From positions 90,090 to 154,089 of the forward strand of contig CANRGJ010000007.1 in the NCBI GenBank assembly GCA_947630175.1: 64,000 bases of DNA, written 5' to 3'. The translations under genes were made by a program, and so were the position numbers. Source of the DNA: an uncultured Ruminiclostridium sp. (GTDB lineage Bacteria > Bacillota > Clostridia > Oscillospirales > Ruminococcaceae). Shown piece by piece: positions 38,314-47,392 of this stretch (position 1 is the stretch's first letter; every line of letters begins with the position of its first letter). The notes under the pieces were generated by a model. It did not search any database. It saw only the letters and a program-made list of their open reading frames with translations, and was not told the origin of the DNA.

Positions 38314-38348
38314 AAAAGAGCGTATCATTTCAATGATACGCTCTTTTA
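38314..38348 (+). terminator. Bidirectional terminator of the ABC cassette
   Basis: A 15-bp perfect stem (AAAAGAGCGTATCAT / ATGATACGCTCTTTT) with a 4-base loop. It also faces the convergent lysine operon. Confidence 0.93.
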
Positions 38349-38411
38349 CTGTTCTGGTATTTACAGCCTTAATTTAATTATCATTTTATTTACGCCGCAG
38401 ATATTGTTTTT

Positions 38412-38852
38412 TCAGGAAAACATCTCCCTCAGCGTCTTTTCCGCCTCCGCACCTTCGCTGTCCCTCACCAACAGGGAAATTTCATTTATTCCCGTTGTGA
38501 CTATCAAAGGCATACAGCTTTTGCTTTGCAGCGCAGTGAATATCCTTGCCGCAAAGCCCGGGCAGCCCACCATTTCATCTGATTTTATCAGCAGCTTGAC
38601 GTTTCCGCAATTTATTACAGGCGTTGTTATCCTGTCTGATTTTATCAACGGCAGCAGCTTCGGCAGATCGTCGTCCTTTAAAGTAAATCCTACGTTCAGC
38701 ATATCTCCGGCGGTCATCTCCATAGATACCATATCAATGTCAATGCCGCCCTTGCCTATCCTGTCAAAAATTTCGCAGGCGCTTATCCCGTCGGAAATTT
38801 TTTCGCTGAACGCCACCGAGCATACTCCCTCGAAAATCTGTATATCAACCAT
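38412..38852 (-). CDS. Stand-alone double ACT-domain protein (aspartokinase regulatory-domain-like)
   Basis: 146 residues made only of two ACT repeats, with the pattern of the C-terminal regulatory half of aspartokinase: GIDIDMVSMEM in the first repeat, then VKLLIKSDEMVGCPGFAARIFTAL and ISLLVRD in the second. No kinase domain is attached. It ends the lysine-branch operon, three bases after dapB, so it could bind lysine or another amino acid and regulate an aspartokinase encoded elsewhere. Function inferred from context. Confidence 0.8.
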   Translation of the reverse strand: MVDIQIFEGVCSVAFSEKISDGISACEIFDRIGKGGIDIDMVSMEMTAGDMLNVGFTLKDDDLPKLLPLIKSDRITTPVINCGNVKLLIKSDEMVGCPGFAARIFTALQSKSCMPLIVTTGINEISLLVRDSEGAEAEKTLREMFS

Positions 38853-38855
38853 TTT

Positions 38856-39611
38856 TTACCCTTTCAGCAGATCTGACATATCATAAAGTCCCGCAGGCTT
38901 GCCGATAAGGAACATCGCCGCATTCACCGATCCCACAGCAAAGACCTCTTTCGACTGAGCAGAGTGTGACAGGGTTATCACCTCGTCGTGCCCCGCAAAG
39001 ATTATCTCGTGTTCGCCTACGATAGTGCCGCCCCTGACGGAATGAATACCTATCTCTTCCTTATCCCTCGGCTTTCTCACGCTGTGACGGTCGTAAATAT
39101 ATCTTGACTTGTGGGGAAGCTCTTCGCTCACCGCCTCCGCCAGCATTATCGCCGTTCCGGAAGGAGCGTCCTTTTTAAGATTGTGATGCTTTTCCACTAT
39201 CTCCACGTCAAACTGACCGCCCAGCACCTTTGCCGCCCTCTTTGCAAGGTCTGCCAGCAGATTTATCCCCAGCGACAGGTTAAAGGTAAAGAACAGTGGT
39301 ATCTGCTGCGCCGCCAGCTTGATCTTTTCCATCTGCTCTTCGTCATATCCCGTTGTCGCGATAACGGCGGGAACGTTCTTCATCTTGCAGTAGCTCAGCA
39401 GATCCTCCAGCGCCGACGGGTGAGAAAAGTCGATGATAACGTCAGGCTTTTCGGGCAGGTCAAATACCTTTTTCACAACGGGAAAATCTCCGTATTGCTC
39501 TCCCGCAATATCTATCCCCCCGCAAACCTCGCAGTCCTCCCGCTGAGCGATAAGCCCTGCGATAACTCTGCCCATTTTTCCGCAAGCGCCCGTTATAGCT
39601 ATCCTTACCAT
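38856..39611 (-). CDS. dapB: 4-hydroxy-tetrahydrodipicolinate reductase
   Basis: 251 residues from ATG 39611 (AGGAAG upstream; GTG 39620 lies in the ribosome site). The NAD(P)H-binding glycine loop GACGKMG is at the N-terminus, followed by VIIDFSHPSAL and the catalytic signature EKHHNLKKDAPSGTA with the histidine pair and lysine. It makes tetrahydrodipicolinate for lysine and meso-diaminopimelate. In the operon asd-dapA-dapB-ACT, separated from dapA by a hairpin array. Confidence 0.97.
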   Translation of the reverse strand: MVRIAITGACGKMGRVIAGLIAQREDCEVCGGIDIAGEQYGDFPVVKKVFDLPEKPDVIIDFSHPSALEDLLSYCKMKNVPAVIATTGYDEEQMEKIKLAAQQIPLFFTFNLSLGINLLADLAKRAAKVLGGQFDVEIVEKHHNLKKDAPSGTAIMLAEAVSEELPHKSRYIYDRHSVRKPRDKEEIGIHSVRGGTIVGEHEIIFAGHDEVITLSHSAQSKEVFAVGSVNAAMFLIGKPAGLYDMSDLLKG

Positions 39612-39723
39612 AATTTTCACTTCCTGATATAATTATTGTGATTGCCCTTTTCGTAGAAGGTAAGCTCCCGCGTCTTAACAGCAGGGAACTGCCCCTCATT
39701 TTATGCCTGCCACGGCTCGCCGC

Positions 39724-39810
39724 GGCGCCCCCTTCGGGGGCGCCTGCCGCTTGTCTGCGACAAGCGGCACTTTGGCTTGGCATACGCCAAGCCAAAGGCG
39801 GCTTCGCCGC
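39724..39810. repeat. Array of four tandem GC-rich hairpins between dapA and dapB
   Basis: Back-to-back perfect palindromes: 39724-39744 (9-bp arms), 39745-39769 (11-bp arms), 39771-39796 (11-bp arms) and 39798-39810 (5-bp arms). They have 3-4-base loops, mostly TTC or TGC. They fill most of the 263-base dapA-dapB spacer and lack T runs. In the transcript they could stabilise or separate mRNA segments. Confidence 0.85.
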
Positions 39811-39874
39811 TCGCCGTCAGCGCTCTCTTAAACCTTACCCAACAGCGTAAAAATTTCAAATTTCAAAGCCAGTG

Positions 39875-40756
39875 TCACACCAGCCCATACTTCTCCAGCA
39901 CCTTTTTCAGCGCCTCTATCTTCTTATCCTCCATCTTTACCAGCGGCAGCCTGCACTCTCCCACGTCTTTTCCCATAAGGTTCATAGCCTCTTTCACAGG
40001 AATAGGATTTACGTCGCAGAACAAAGCGTTCATCAGCTCAAGATATTTAAGCTGCAGCTCCGCCGCCCCCTTGAAATCGCCGTTCAGCGCAAGGCTGGTC
40101 ATCTCGTGGACTTCCTTGGGAATAACGTTTGACGCCACCGAAATAACGCCCTTTCCGCCAAGTGACATTATCGGCACCGTCTGATCGTCGTTGCCCGAGT
40201 AAATATCAAGGTCAGTTTCCTCCGCTATCTTCGCAACCAGACCGATATCTCCGCTTGCCTCCTTTGCGGCAACTATGTTGGGGTGCTTTGCCAGCTCCTT
40301 GTAAGTTTCAAGCTCTATCCTGCACCCCGTCCTTGAAGGCACGTTATACAGTATTATGGGAATATCCACAGCGTTCGCCGTATGGAGAAAATGCTGCACC
40401 AAGCCCCTCTGTGAGGTTTTGTTGTAGTAGGGAGTCACCAACAGCAAAGCGTCCGCCCCCGCATACTGTGCGTCAAGTGACATTGACGTGGCGTAAGCGG
40501 TATCGTTGCTCCCCGTCCCCGCAATAACGGGAACACGCTTGTTTACTTTCTTTATGGCATATCTTATACATTCGATATGCTCGTCGTCGTCAAGGGTGGA
40601 GGACTCGCCTGTCGTCCCACAGATGATTATTGCGTCAGTGCCGCCTGCGATCTGCTCCTCAATCATTTCCCCCAGCTTGTCGAAATTAACGCTTCCGTCA
40701 CTGAACATCGGCGTTATTATGGCAACGCCCGCCCCTGTAAAAATTGTCTTTTTCAT
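39875..40756 (-). CDS. dapA: 4-hydroxy-tetrahydrodipicolinate synthase
   Basis: 293 residues, standard length. It condenses pyruvate with aspartate semialdehyde. Key residues are T48/T49 in [10 protein letters not shown]137 in YNVPSRTG, R142 and the Schiff-base lysine K165 in [12 protein letters not shown] 40756 has AAAGGA upstream and 16 bases separate it from asd; longer in-frame starts would lie within asd and are rejected. Confidence 0.97.
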   Translation of the reverse strand: MKKTIFTGAGVAIITPMFSDGSVNFDKLGEMIEEQIAGGTDAIIICGTTGESSTLDDDEHIECIRYAIKKVNKRVPVIAGTGSNDTAYATSMSLDAQYAGADALLLVTPYYNKTSQRGLVQHFLHTANAVDIPIILYNVPSRTGCRIELETYKELAKHPNIVAAKEASGDIGLVAKIAEETDLDIYSGNDDQTVPIMSLGGKGVISVASNVIPKEVHEMTSLALNGDFKGAAELQLKYLELMNALFCDVNPIPVKEAMNLMGKDVGECRLPLVKMEDKKIEALKKVLEKYGLV

Positions 40757-40772
40757 AAGTATATTCCTTTCG

Positions 40773-41852
40773 TCAGTCAAAATAACCCTTTGCCGCGTAC
40801 AGCTCCGCCATAAGCACACCGCCGCCCGCCGCGCCTCTCAGCGTGTTATGGGACAGGCATACGAACTTGTAGTCGTACTGCGAATCCTCTCTCAGGCGTC
40901 CCACGGAGATAGCCATACCGTTCTCCAGATTGCGGTGGAGCTTAGCCTGCGGCATGTTGTCCTCCTCAAAGTAGTTGATGAACTGCTTAGGCGCAGAGGG
41001 CAGCTCCAGCTCCTGAGGAACTCCGCTGAATTCCTTCCATATCTTCAGTATCTCCTCTTTTGAGGGCTTATTTTCAAAGCTTACGAACACCGCCGCAAAA
41101 TGTCCGTCCGAAACGGGCACGCGCAGACATTGAGTAGTGATAGAGGGCGACTGCGCCTTAACTATCTTATCCCCCTCGATATGACCCCACACCTTCAAAG
41201 GCTCCTGCTCCGACTTTTCCTCCTCGCCGCCGATATAGGGGATCAGGTTATCCACCATTTCGGGCCATGTCTCAAAATTCTTTCCCGCCCCCGAAATAGC
41301 CTGATAGGTGCAGGCGAGGACTTTTGTGATACCGAATTTCCTCAGAGGACTGAGCGCAGGCACGTAGCTTTGTATCGAGCAGTTGGACTTTACTGAAATA
41401 AATCCTCTTTTCGTGCCGAGGCGTTTTTTCTGCGTCTCAACGATAGCCATATGAGCGTCGTTTATCTCAGGGATTATCATAGGAACGTCGTCGGTAAAGC
41501 GGTTTGCGGAGTTGTTTGACATAACGGGTATCTCGTGCTTTGCATAAGCCTCCTCCAGCGCTTTTATCTCGTCTTTTTTCATATCCACGGCGCAGAACAC
41601 GAAATCCACCTTTTCAGCGATCTTGTCAATATCCGCCGTTGCGTCAAAAATGACCATATCCTTCATCTTTTCGGGCATAGGCTTGTCGAGGAGCCACCTG
41701 CTTCCCGCCGCTTCGGCATAAGTCTTTCCCGCCGAACGGGGAGAAGCCGCCAGCGCCGTAACGGTGAACCAGGGGTGATTTTCCAGCAGGACCGCAAAGC
41801 GCTCTCCCACCATTCCCGTTGCTCCGATAATTCCCACTCTGTAATTTTTCAT
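40773..41852 (-). CDS. asd: Aspartate-semialdehyde dehydrogenase
   Basis: 359 residues. The NADP loop is [13 protein letters not shown], the active-site cysteine C158 lies in KSNCSIQS, and the catalytic histidine region is VPVSDGHFA. The SNCS-type active site and overall length resemble the archaeal/eukaryal-like branch rather than the E. coli type, as in many Clostridia. First gene of the lysine operon, 40 bases below the riboswitch terminator. AAGGAA precedes the ATG. Confidence 0.95.
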   Translation of the reverse strand: MKNYRVGIIGATGMVGERFAVLLENHPWFTVTALAASPRSAGKTYAEAAGSRWLLDKPMPEKMKDMVIFDATADIDKIAEKVDFVFCAVDMKKDEIKALEEAYAKHEIPVMSNNSANRFTDDVPMIIPEINDAHMAIVETQKKRLGTKRGFISVKSNCSIQSYVPALSPLRKFGITKVLACTYQAISGAGKNFETWPEMVDNLIPYIGGEEEKSEQEPLKVWGHIEGDKIVKAQSPSITTQCLRVPVSDGHFAAVFVSFENKPSKEEILKIWKEFSGVPQELELPSAPKQFINYFEEDNMPQAKLHRNLENGMAISVGRLREDSQYDYKFVCLSHNTLRGAAGGGVLMAELYAAKGYFD

Positions 41853-41891
41853 AGTCGTTCCTTCCTTTTATGTATATTTTATTTTTCAAAT

Positions 41892-41913
41892 AAAAAAACC
41901 GACGTAACGTCGG
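41892..41913 (-). terminator. Riboswitch-controlled terminator
   Basis: CCGACG-TAA-CGTCGG followed, in minus-strand sense, by seven T. It is the expression platform of the lysine riboswitch. Confidence 0.9.
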
Positions 41914-42124
41914 CAAAGATTATCGCCGCACCGCATACAAATGCGTTACGCCGCCGATAGCTCTCCACCGCTTTTACGATGACAGTCACAGCCCTGTTCG
42001 GAACTGCGCCCGAAAGCCGCCTGTCTGCAAACGGACTTCCTCGGCGGTATCTGCCTTTCGCCGCCGCAACACACAGACGTGTTACCGCAACGGTTACTTA
42101 TCAGCACCGCGCCTCTATCTCACT
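41892..42124 (-). promoter_or_regulatory. Lysine riboswitch (L box) of the asd-dapA-dapB operon
   Basis: Read on the minus strand, the leader begins GATAGAGGCGCGGTGCTGAT then AAGTAACCG, the conserved L-box 5' strand. It later contains GCCGAGGAA, GGGCTGTGACTGTCATCG and GGTGGAGAGCTATCGG, which match the conserved core of lysine aptamers in order and spacing. A terminator follows. Lysine binding should favour termination and so shut off the lysine branch. Confidence 0.92.
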
Positions 42125-42130
42125 TTTCCA

Positions 42131-42159
42131 ATGATAGCACAATTATTATCCTTTGTCAA
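42131..42159 (-). promoter_or_regulatory. Promoter of the lysine operon
   Basis: On the minus strand, TTGACA (42159-42154), 17-base spacer, TATCAT (42136-42131). Transcription should begin about where the riboswitch starts. Confidence 0.87.
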
Positions 42160-42166
42160 TAGATAA

Positions 42167-42195
42167 TTGCTTTTTTAACTGATTTGTGCTACAAT
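42167..42195 (+). promoter_or_regulatory. Promoter of the APH-family gene (divergent from the lysine operon)
   Basis: TTGCTT (42167-42172), 17-base spacer, TACAAT (42190-42195). It leaves a leader of ~195 bases in which no structure was recognised. Confidence 0.6.
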
Positions 42196-42399
42196 AATAA
42201 AAATAGTAGAATAGTAGTGGCAGACCATAGAACGTGAAATGCCGTAAATCTGCGTAAATATTGTATTTCTGGAGTAAAAAGTTCCGTAGCAAGCATAGAA
42301 AGCGTGAAACTTGTGGGAAGAAGCGGAAAAGCAAAGTGCATTAGGATATATATTAGCTATCGAAAAGAATAATGTTATTTTTGTGAGGGGGTGAAAAAT

Positions 42400-43296
42400 T
42401 TGAAAGATATTCCAATGGCAGCTAAGTTTAAAGACATTCAGCCCATTAAAAAGGGTATGTCAAGCGATGAAAAATACTTCGTCACTGCCGAAAACGGAGA
42501 GCATTTTTTATTACGGTTAGCAGATTATAAAGAATTCGATAGAAAAAAAGCTGAATACGAATTGGTGAAAAAACTTTTCCGTTTGAATGTTCCAATGCCG
42601 TCGCCAATTGACTTTGGAGTTTGTAATAACGGAGCGAGTGTATACACTTTATTGTCCTGGATAGATGGAGAAGAAGCAGAAATTGCTATACCAAAATTAT
42701 CAAAAAACAAACAATATGAATTAGGGAAAGAATCGGGGAGGATTCTACGAAGAATACATACCCTTAATGCACCGGAAAATACGGCTGACTGGGAAAGGCG
42801 ATATTTTTCAACCATCGATGAAAGACTGGAAGCATTTCGCAGAGAAGGTATCATGTTTGAGGGAAGCGATATTGTTTTAAACTACATTGACGCCAATAGG
42901 CATATGCTCAAGGAACGGCCACAGTGTTATCATCACGGCGACTATCATATGGGTAATTTAATTCAGTCAAAAAGCGGACAGCTTTTTGTTATCGATTGGC
43001 ATACTGTTGATTTTGAGAATTACGGAGACCCATGGTACGAATTTAATCGAATCAGTGTTGAATATCCTTATTTTGCATCAGGTCAAATTGACGGCTATTT
43101 TAATGGCACCGTTCCTAATGACTTTTGGAAACTCCTTGCATATTATCTTTCTGTCAGTGCAATCACTTCGATCGTATGGTCTAAATACTGTGCTCCGGAT
43201 AGATTGACTTCAATTTTGGATTTGAATAAAAACATCTTGAAGTGGTTTAATAATATGAATAGCAATATTCCCACGTGGTATACAAAAGTGAAATGA
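42400..43296 (+). CDS. Aminoglycoside phosphotransferase (APH)-family kinase
   Basis: 298 residues from TTG 42400, with GAGGGGGTG upstream (GTG 42391 lies in that site). The N-lobe has EHFLLRLADY (lysine replaced by arginine in the usual V-x-K/L-R strand). The catalytic loop is HHGDYHMGNL and the metal-binding aspartate is in FVIDWHTVDFENYGDPWYEF. APH-fold enzymes phosphorylate antibiotics or small metabolites such as choline or homoserine; this one is closer to general clostridial housekeeping members and need not give resistance. Single gene. Confidence 0.85.
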   Translation: MKDIPMAAKFKDIQPIKKGMSSDEKYFVTAENGEHFLLRLADYKEFDRKKAEYELVKKLFRLNVPMPSPIDFGVCNNGASVYTLLSWIDGEEAEIAIPKLSKNKQYELGKESGRILRRIHTLNAPENTADWERRYFSTIDERLEAFRREGIMFEGSDIVLNYIDANRHMLKERPQCYHHGDYHMGNLIQSKSGQLFVIDWHTVDFENYGDPWYEFNRISVEYPYFASGQIDGYFNGTVPNDFWKLLAYYLSVSAITSIVWSKYCAPDRLTSILDLNKNILKWFNNMNSNIPTWYTKVK

Positions 43297-43602
43297 GCGT
43301 GTAATTACGTGTGACGGCAGCAGAATTAAACCTTTCTGAACATGCGTTTATGCGGCTTACAGGTACAGAGCACTATTACACACTTGAAACTAGCGTTTTA
43401 CTGCGTGACCGCAAGTTGCCGCTTGACGCTTTTTTGACGCCCGGTTTACAAAGAAAAGATACGGAGAGATATAACAAGAAAAAAGCAGATGTTTGTAAAA
43501 TCGTGTATTCAAGCCACTTTCGGGCGTTTTTTTAAACGCTTACAGGAAACTTATAAGGCAGGTTTAATCTGCCAAATCAATAAAAATGCGCAGGAACAGA
43601 TG
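43297..43602. other. Spacer between the APH-family gene and queA
   Basis: About 300 bases. A 74-codon GTG-initiated frame (43311-43535) has no ribosome site and no recognisable motif, so it is not called. GGCAG-GTTTAAT-CTGCC forms a small hairpin just before queA. No clear promoter was found. Confidence 0.5.
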
Positions 43603-44625
43603 ATGAAAAGATCCGACTTTTACTATGAACTCCCCGAGGAGCTTATCGCCCAGACTCCCGTCGAGCCCCGCGACAGCTCCCGCCTTATGAAGATAGACAG
43701 GCAAAGCGGCGGTATAACTCACGACCGCTTTTATAATCTATGCAATTACCTTAACAAAGGTGACCTGCTGGTGCTTAACGACTCCAAGGTCTTTCCCGCC
43801 CGAATTTACGGCATAAAGCAGGAAACAGGCGTCCCTGTTGAATTTCTCCTTTTAAAGCATCTAGAACTTGACCTGTGGGAGGTCATCGTCCGTCCTGGAC
43901 GCCGCCTGAAAAAAGGCGCGAGGGTGGATTTTTCCCCCGAGCTTTCCGCCGAGGTAACCGAGGTAAAGGACGACGGCAACAGGATAGTGAAATTCAGTTA
44001 CGATGGCGTTTTCTTTGACATTCTCGACAGGATAGGACAAATGCCCCTGCCGCCCTACATAAAGGAAAAGCTGAGGGACAAGGACCGCTACAACACCGTT
44101 TACTGCCGCGAGGAAGGCTCCGCCGCCGCCCCAACCGCAGGACTTCACTTTACCGAAAACGTCTTTTCCTCATTGAAAGAAAAAGGTGTTGATACCGCCT
44201 TTGTGACCCTCCACGTCGGCTTAGGCACTTTCCGCCCCGTAAAGGAGGATAACATTCTCGACCACAAAATGCACGTGGAGCATTACTCCGTCCCGCAGGA
44301 AACGGCAGATAAAATCAAGCAGTGCAAAGCCAACGGCGGCAGAGTTATTTCCGTCGGCACCACAAGTTGCCGCACTCTTGAATCCGCCGCCGACGACAGC
44401 GGAAACCTTAACGCAGGCAGCGCCGACACTGGAATTTTCATCTACCCCGGCTATAAATTCAAGGTGATAGACGGACTGATAACCAACTTCCACCTCCCCG
44501 AAAGCACGCTGATAATGCTTGTAAGCGCCTTTCTCGGCAGAGAAAAGACCCTTGCGGCATATCAGACGGCGATACAGGAGAAATACCGCTTTTTCAGCTT
44601 CGGGGACAGTATGATGATCTTGTAA
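43603..44625 (+). CDS. queA: S-adenosylmethionine:tRNA ribosyltransferase-isomerase
   Basis: 340 residues, the standard size, from ATG 43603 (CAGGAACAG upstream; the ATG at 43600 is too close). It opens DFYYELPEELIAQTPVEPRD with SRLM and contains LLVLNDSKVFPARIYG, AAPTAGLHFT and FVTLHVGLGTFRPV, all hallmark QueA segments. It transfers the ribosyl group of SAM to preQ1 in tRNA, making epoxyqueuosine. No tgt or other queuosine gene is adjacent. Confidence 0.96.
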   Translation: MKRSDFYYELPEELIAQTPVEPRDSSRLMKIDRQSGGITHDRFYNLCNYLNKGDLLVLNDSKVFPARIYGIKQETGVPVEFLLLKHLELDLWEVIVRPGRRLKKGARVDFSPELSAEVTEVKDDGNRIVKFSYDGVFFDILDRIGQMPLPPYIKEKLRDKDRYNTVYCREEGSAAAPTAGLHFTENVFSSLKEKGVDTAFVTLHVGLGTFRPVKEDNILDHKMHVEHYSVPQETADKIKQCKANGGRVISVGTTSCRTLESAADDSGNLNAGSADTGIFIYPGYKFKVIDGLITNFHLPESTLIMLVSAFLGREKTLAAYQTAIQEKYRFFSFGDSMMIL

Positions 44626-44633
44626 AATAAAAC

Positions 44634-44667
44634 TCCCGCATTTCCAACCGAAATGCGGGAATTTTTT
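44634..44667 (+). terminator. Bidirectional terminator between queA and ftsH
   Basis: TCCCGCATTT pairs perfectly with AAATGCGGGA around a 7-base loop, followed by ATTTTTTATT. The ftsH stop codon lies at its right edge. Confidence 0.92.
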
Positions 44668-46582
44668 ATTCACTCTTATTCGTATCTTCCGTATTTTCAC
44701 TTTCAGCAGGAGCTTCCGCAGGACCTTCGTCCCAAGCGGGCTTTTTCATCATTCTCTCAAACTCCTCGCCGTCTATCTTCTCATTCTTCATCAGATATTT
44801 TGCCAGCATATGCAGCTGGTCGATATGCGTAGTAAGAATATCCTTTGCCTTTTCGTAAGCGGTTTCGATAAGCTCTCTTATCTCAGCGTCTATCTCAGCG
44901 GCGATATTCTCGGAATAATTCCTGCCCTGAGAATAATCTCTGCCCAGGAACACCTCCGCTTCGTCGTGACCGTAAACCACAGGACCCAGCTTTTCGCTGA
45001 AACCGTATTTCGTCACCATACTGCGGGCAATTCCCGTAGCTCTCTCAATATCGTTCGACGCGCCTGTTGAAATATCGTCAAGGATTATCTTTTCAGCCAC
45101 ACGTCCGCCAAGGAGCGTAACGATATTTTCTTCCATCTGCGTCTTGCTTATAAAGCTCCTGTCGTGCTCAGGCAGTGACATCGTGTACCCGCCCGCCATA
45201 CCTCTTGGTATGATAGACACCTGATGCACCTTGTCCTGCGACGGGCAGTAGTAGGTGCATATCGCGTGACCCGACTCGTGATATGCGGTGAGCTTGCGCT
45301 CTTTTTCCGTAACAACTCTCGATTTCTTTTCGGGACCTGCTATGACTTTTATAGTAGCTTCCTCGATATCCTCTTCGGTAACGGCTCTCCTGTCGGCTCT
45401 TGCCGCAAGCAGAGCAGCCTCGTTCACAAGGTTTTCCAGATCGGCGCCTGTAAAGCCTGCCGTGGATTTTGCGATAGTTTCAAGATTAACGTCGCTCGCC
45501 AGCTTTTTGTTTCTTGTGTGGACTTTAAGAATTTCCTCGCGTCCCTTAACATCGGGATAGTTTACCACTATCTGTCTGTCAAAGCGTCCGGGACGGAGCA
45601 AAGCGGGGTCGAGGATATCGCGTCTGTTTGTAGCGGCGATTATGATAATGCCTTGATTTTCCGAGAAGCCGTCCATTTCAACAAGCAGCTGGTTCAGCGT
45701 CTGCTCACGTTCATCGTGACCGCCGCCAAGACCTGCGCCTCTCTGACGGCCGACTGCGTCTATCTCATCTATGAAAATAATGGAGGGAGTATGCTTTTTC
45801 GCCTGGTCGAACAAGTCCCTGACACGGGAAGCGCCTACGCCCACGAACATTTCCACGAAGTCCGAACCGCTGATAGAGAAGAAAGGAACGTTCGCCTCAC
45901 CTGCCACAGCCTTTGCCAGCAAGGTCTTACCTGTACCGGGAGGGCCCATCAGCAGCACGCCCTTGGGAACGTGAGCTCCTATATCCACATATTTTTTCGG
46001 ATTTTTCAAAAAGTCTACTATCTCGGCAAGCTCAGCCTTTTCCTCATCTGCGCCCGCCACGTCCTCAAACGTCACCCGTTTGCCTGTTGAAGGCTGATTG
46101 TGAGTGTTCGCCCTTGAGAACTGATTCATCTTTCCGCCGCCCGACGCCTGCCGCATAATGATGAAGGTGAAGCCTATCATCAGCGCAATAAGCAGGAGAT
46201 ACGGCAAAAAGCTGGTGAGGAACGAGTTGTCCGCCACCGCTATATAGTCCTCTTTTAACGGTTCGTCGGGATATTTTGCATTATAGGCGTCACGATAGCT
46301 GTCGCCGTCAAAATTACCGTACAGATCGCTTATGAACAGACTCACATACGGAACGTAGTAAGTATGCCTTTTGCTGTCCCCTCTCAGCGTGTATTCCAAC
46401 TGTCCCGAGTTAAGGTCGAGGGTGTAGGAGCTTACCTCCAGCTTGTCAAAATGCTCCATTACGGAGGAATACGACTCAGGCGCTACCCTTGGCGTAAAGG
46501 AATTGAGAATGGAGATAAGTCCCACAACAAGGAAAATTATAATAAGGATATAGATAAGTGTTCCTCTTGTTCTTTTCTGCAT
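44666..46582 (-). CDS. ftsH: ATP-dependent zinc metalloprotease FtsH
   Basis: 638 residues. Two membrane helices (about 8-28 and 124-143) flank an extracellular domain. The AAA core has Walker A GPPGTGKT (213-220), Walker B IIFIDEID (268-275) and the arginine-finger region [17 protein letters not shown]. The zinc site is HESGH (H435, E436, H439). It degrades membrane and short-lived cytosolic proteins. The C-terminal tail is acidic and A/P/E-rich. Co-transcribed with hpt, 16 bases downstream of it. Confidence 0.97.
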   Translation of the reverse strand: MQKRTRGTLIYILIIIFLVVGLISILNSFTPRVAPESYSSVMEHFDKLEVSSYTLDLNSGQLEYTLRGDSKRHTYYVPYVSLFISDLYGNFDGDSYRDAYNAKYPDEPLKEDYIAVADNSFLTSFLPYLLLIALMIGFTFIIMRQASGGGKMNQFSRANTHNQPSTGKRVTFEDVAGADEEKAELAEIVDFLKNPKKYVDIGAHVPKGVLLMGPPGTGKTLLAKAVAGEANVPFFSISGSDFVEMFVGVGASRVRDLFDQAKKHTPSIIFIDEIDAVGRQRGAGLGGGHDEREQTLNQLLVEMDGFSENQGIIIIAATNRRDILDPALLRPGRFDRQIVVNYPDVKGREEILKVHTRNKKLASDVNLETIAKSTAGFTGADLENLVNEAALLAARADRRAVTEEDIEEATIKVIAGPEKKSRVVTEKERKLTAYHESGHAICTYYCPSQDKVHQVSIIPRGMAGGYTMSLPEHDRSFISKTQMEENIVTLLGGRVAEKIILDDISTGASNDIERATGIARSMVTKYGFSEKLGPVVYGHDEAEVFLGRDYSQGRNYSENIAAEIDAEIRELIETAYEKAKDILTTHIDQLHMLAKYLMKNEKIDGEEFERMMKKPAWDEGPAEAPAESENTEDTNKSE

Positions 46583-46598
46583 AATGCCGCCTTTCTTG

Positions 46599-47171
46599 TT
46601 ACTTTATTGTATTTATTGCATTTTCATATAATTCTTTTTTCAATACTCCTATGTAGGGCAGACAGCGGTAACGCTCTGCGTAATCCAGTCCGTACCCTAC
46701 GATAAATTCGTTCTCCACGTCGAAGCATTTGTAATCAGGTGTTATATCCGCTTTTCTCGCCGCCTTTTTGTCCAGCAGCACGCATATTTTCAGCGAAGCG
46801 GGGGATTCCTTCAAAAATCCCTTTTTTATAGTGTCAAGGGTCAGTCCGCTGTCAAGAATATCCTCGGCGATGATAATATGCCGCCCCTTTATCTCACAGC
46901 CAAGCTGCCTTTTTATGTCGTCCATATCCACCTTGCCGCCGGAAACGGCGCTTTTCCCGTAAGAACGGGCGGTGATAAAGCCTATCTCGCAGTTCACGTC
47001 ATTATCCAGCGCTCTCATAAGATCCGACGTAAAGACCACTGCGCCTTTCAGCACGCCCACAAGGAGAATATCCTTTCCCTTATAGTCCGCTGATATAGCT
47101 TTCCCCGTCAAGGCGACTTTAGCCCTTATCTCTTCTTCGGAATACAGAATTCTTTCAACGTCCTCGTGCAT
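46599..47171 (-). CDS. hpt: Hypoxanthine phosphoribosyltransferase
   Basis: 190 residues from ATG 47171 (TTGGAG upstream). The PRPP-binding motif is [14 protein letters not shown], preceded by [16 protein letters not shown], and [18 protein letters not shown] closes the hood. It salvages hypoxanthine and guanine to IMP and GMP. The tilS-hpt-ftsH order is common in Firmicutes, but here a promoter and a hairpin-rich leader separate hpt from tilS. Confidence 0.96.
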   Translation of the reverse strand: MHEDVERILYSEEEIRAKVALTGKAISADYKGKDILLVGVLKGAVVFTSDLMRALDNDVNCEIGFITARSYGKSAVSGGKVDMDDIKRQLGCEIKGRHIIIAEDILDSGLTLDTIKKGFLKESPASLKICVLLDKKAARKADITPDYKCFDVENEFIVGYGLDYAERYRCLPYIGVLKKELYENAINTIK

Positions 47172-47221
47172 TTTTGCTCCAATAAAATGATGTAAATTTT
47201 TCCAATATTGCAATTCAATGA

Positions 47222-47333
47222 GGGGCAACGCCCCGAATTTATGAAAAAATGCAGGGCGATAGCCCCCGGATTTTCAGCGGAGCGCAGCTCCCGCTGAAAA
47301 GACGGTATGGACCCCGCCGATTAAGAGGCGGGG
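47222..47333. repeat. Four tandem hairpins in the hpt leader
   Basis: Palindromes at 47222-47234 (GGGGC-AAC-GCCCC), 47254-47265 (GGGC-GATA-GCCC), 47271-47300 (10-bp arms TTTTCAGCGG / CCGCTGAAAA with GAGC/GCTC inside the loop) and 47312-47333 (CCCCGCC / GGCGGGG). They lie between the hpt promoter and start codon, so they are transcribed as its 5' leader. No known riboswitch was recognised. Confidence 0.8.
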
Positions 47334-47348
47334 GACATTACATTTTTG

Positions 47349-47377
47349 ATTATAACATATAACTTATTAAAAAGCAA
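47349..47377 (-). promoter_or_regulatory. Promoter of hpt-ftsH
   Basis: On the minus strand, TTGCTT (47377-47372), 17-base spacer, TATAAT (47354-47349). It sits just past the end of tilS. Confidence 0.7.
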
Positions 47378-47392
47378 ATCCCAAAATGAAAA

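Noticed and set aside
39724..39810. Hairpin array as a CRISPR
   Set aside because: The palindromes differ from each other and have no constant repeat with unique spacers.
42400..43296. APH-family gene as an aminoglycoside resistance determinant
   Set aside because: Only general fold motifs are visible; many family members act on metabolites and nothing nearby suggests a resistance element.
43311..43535. 74-codon GTG frame before queA
   Set aside because: No ribosome site or family resemblance.
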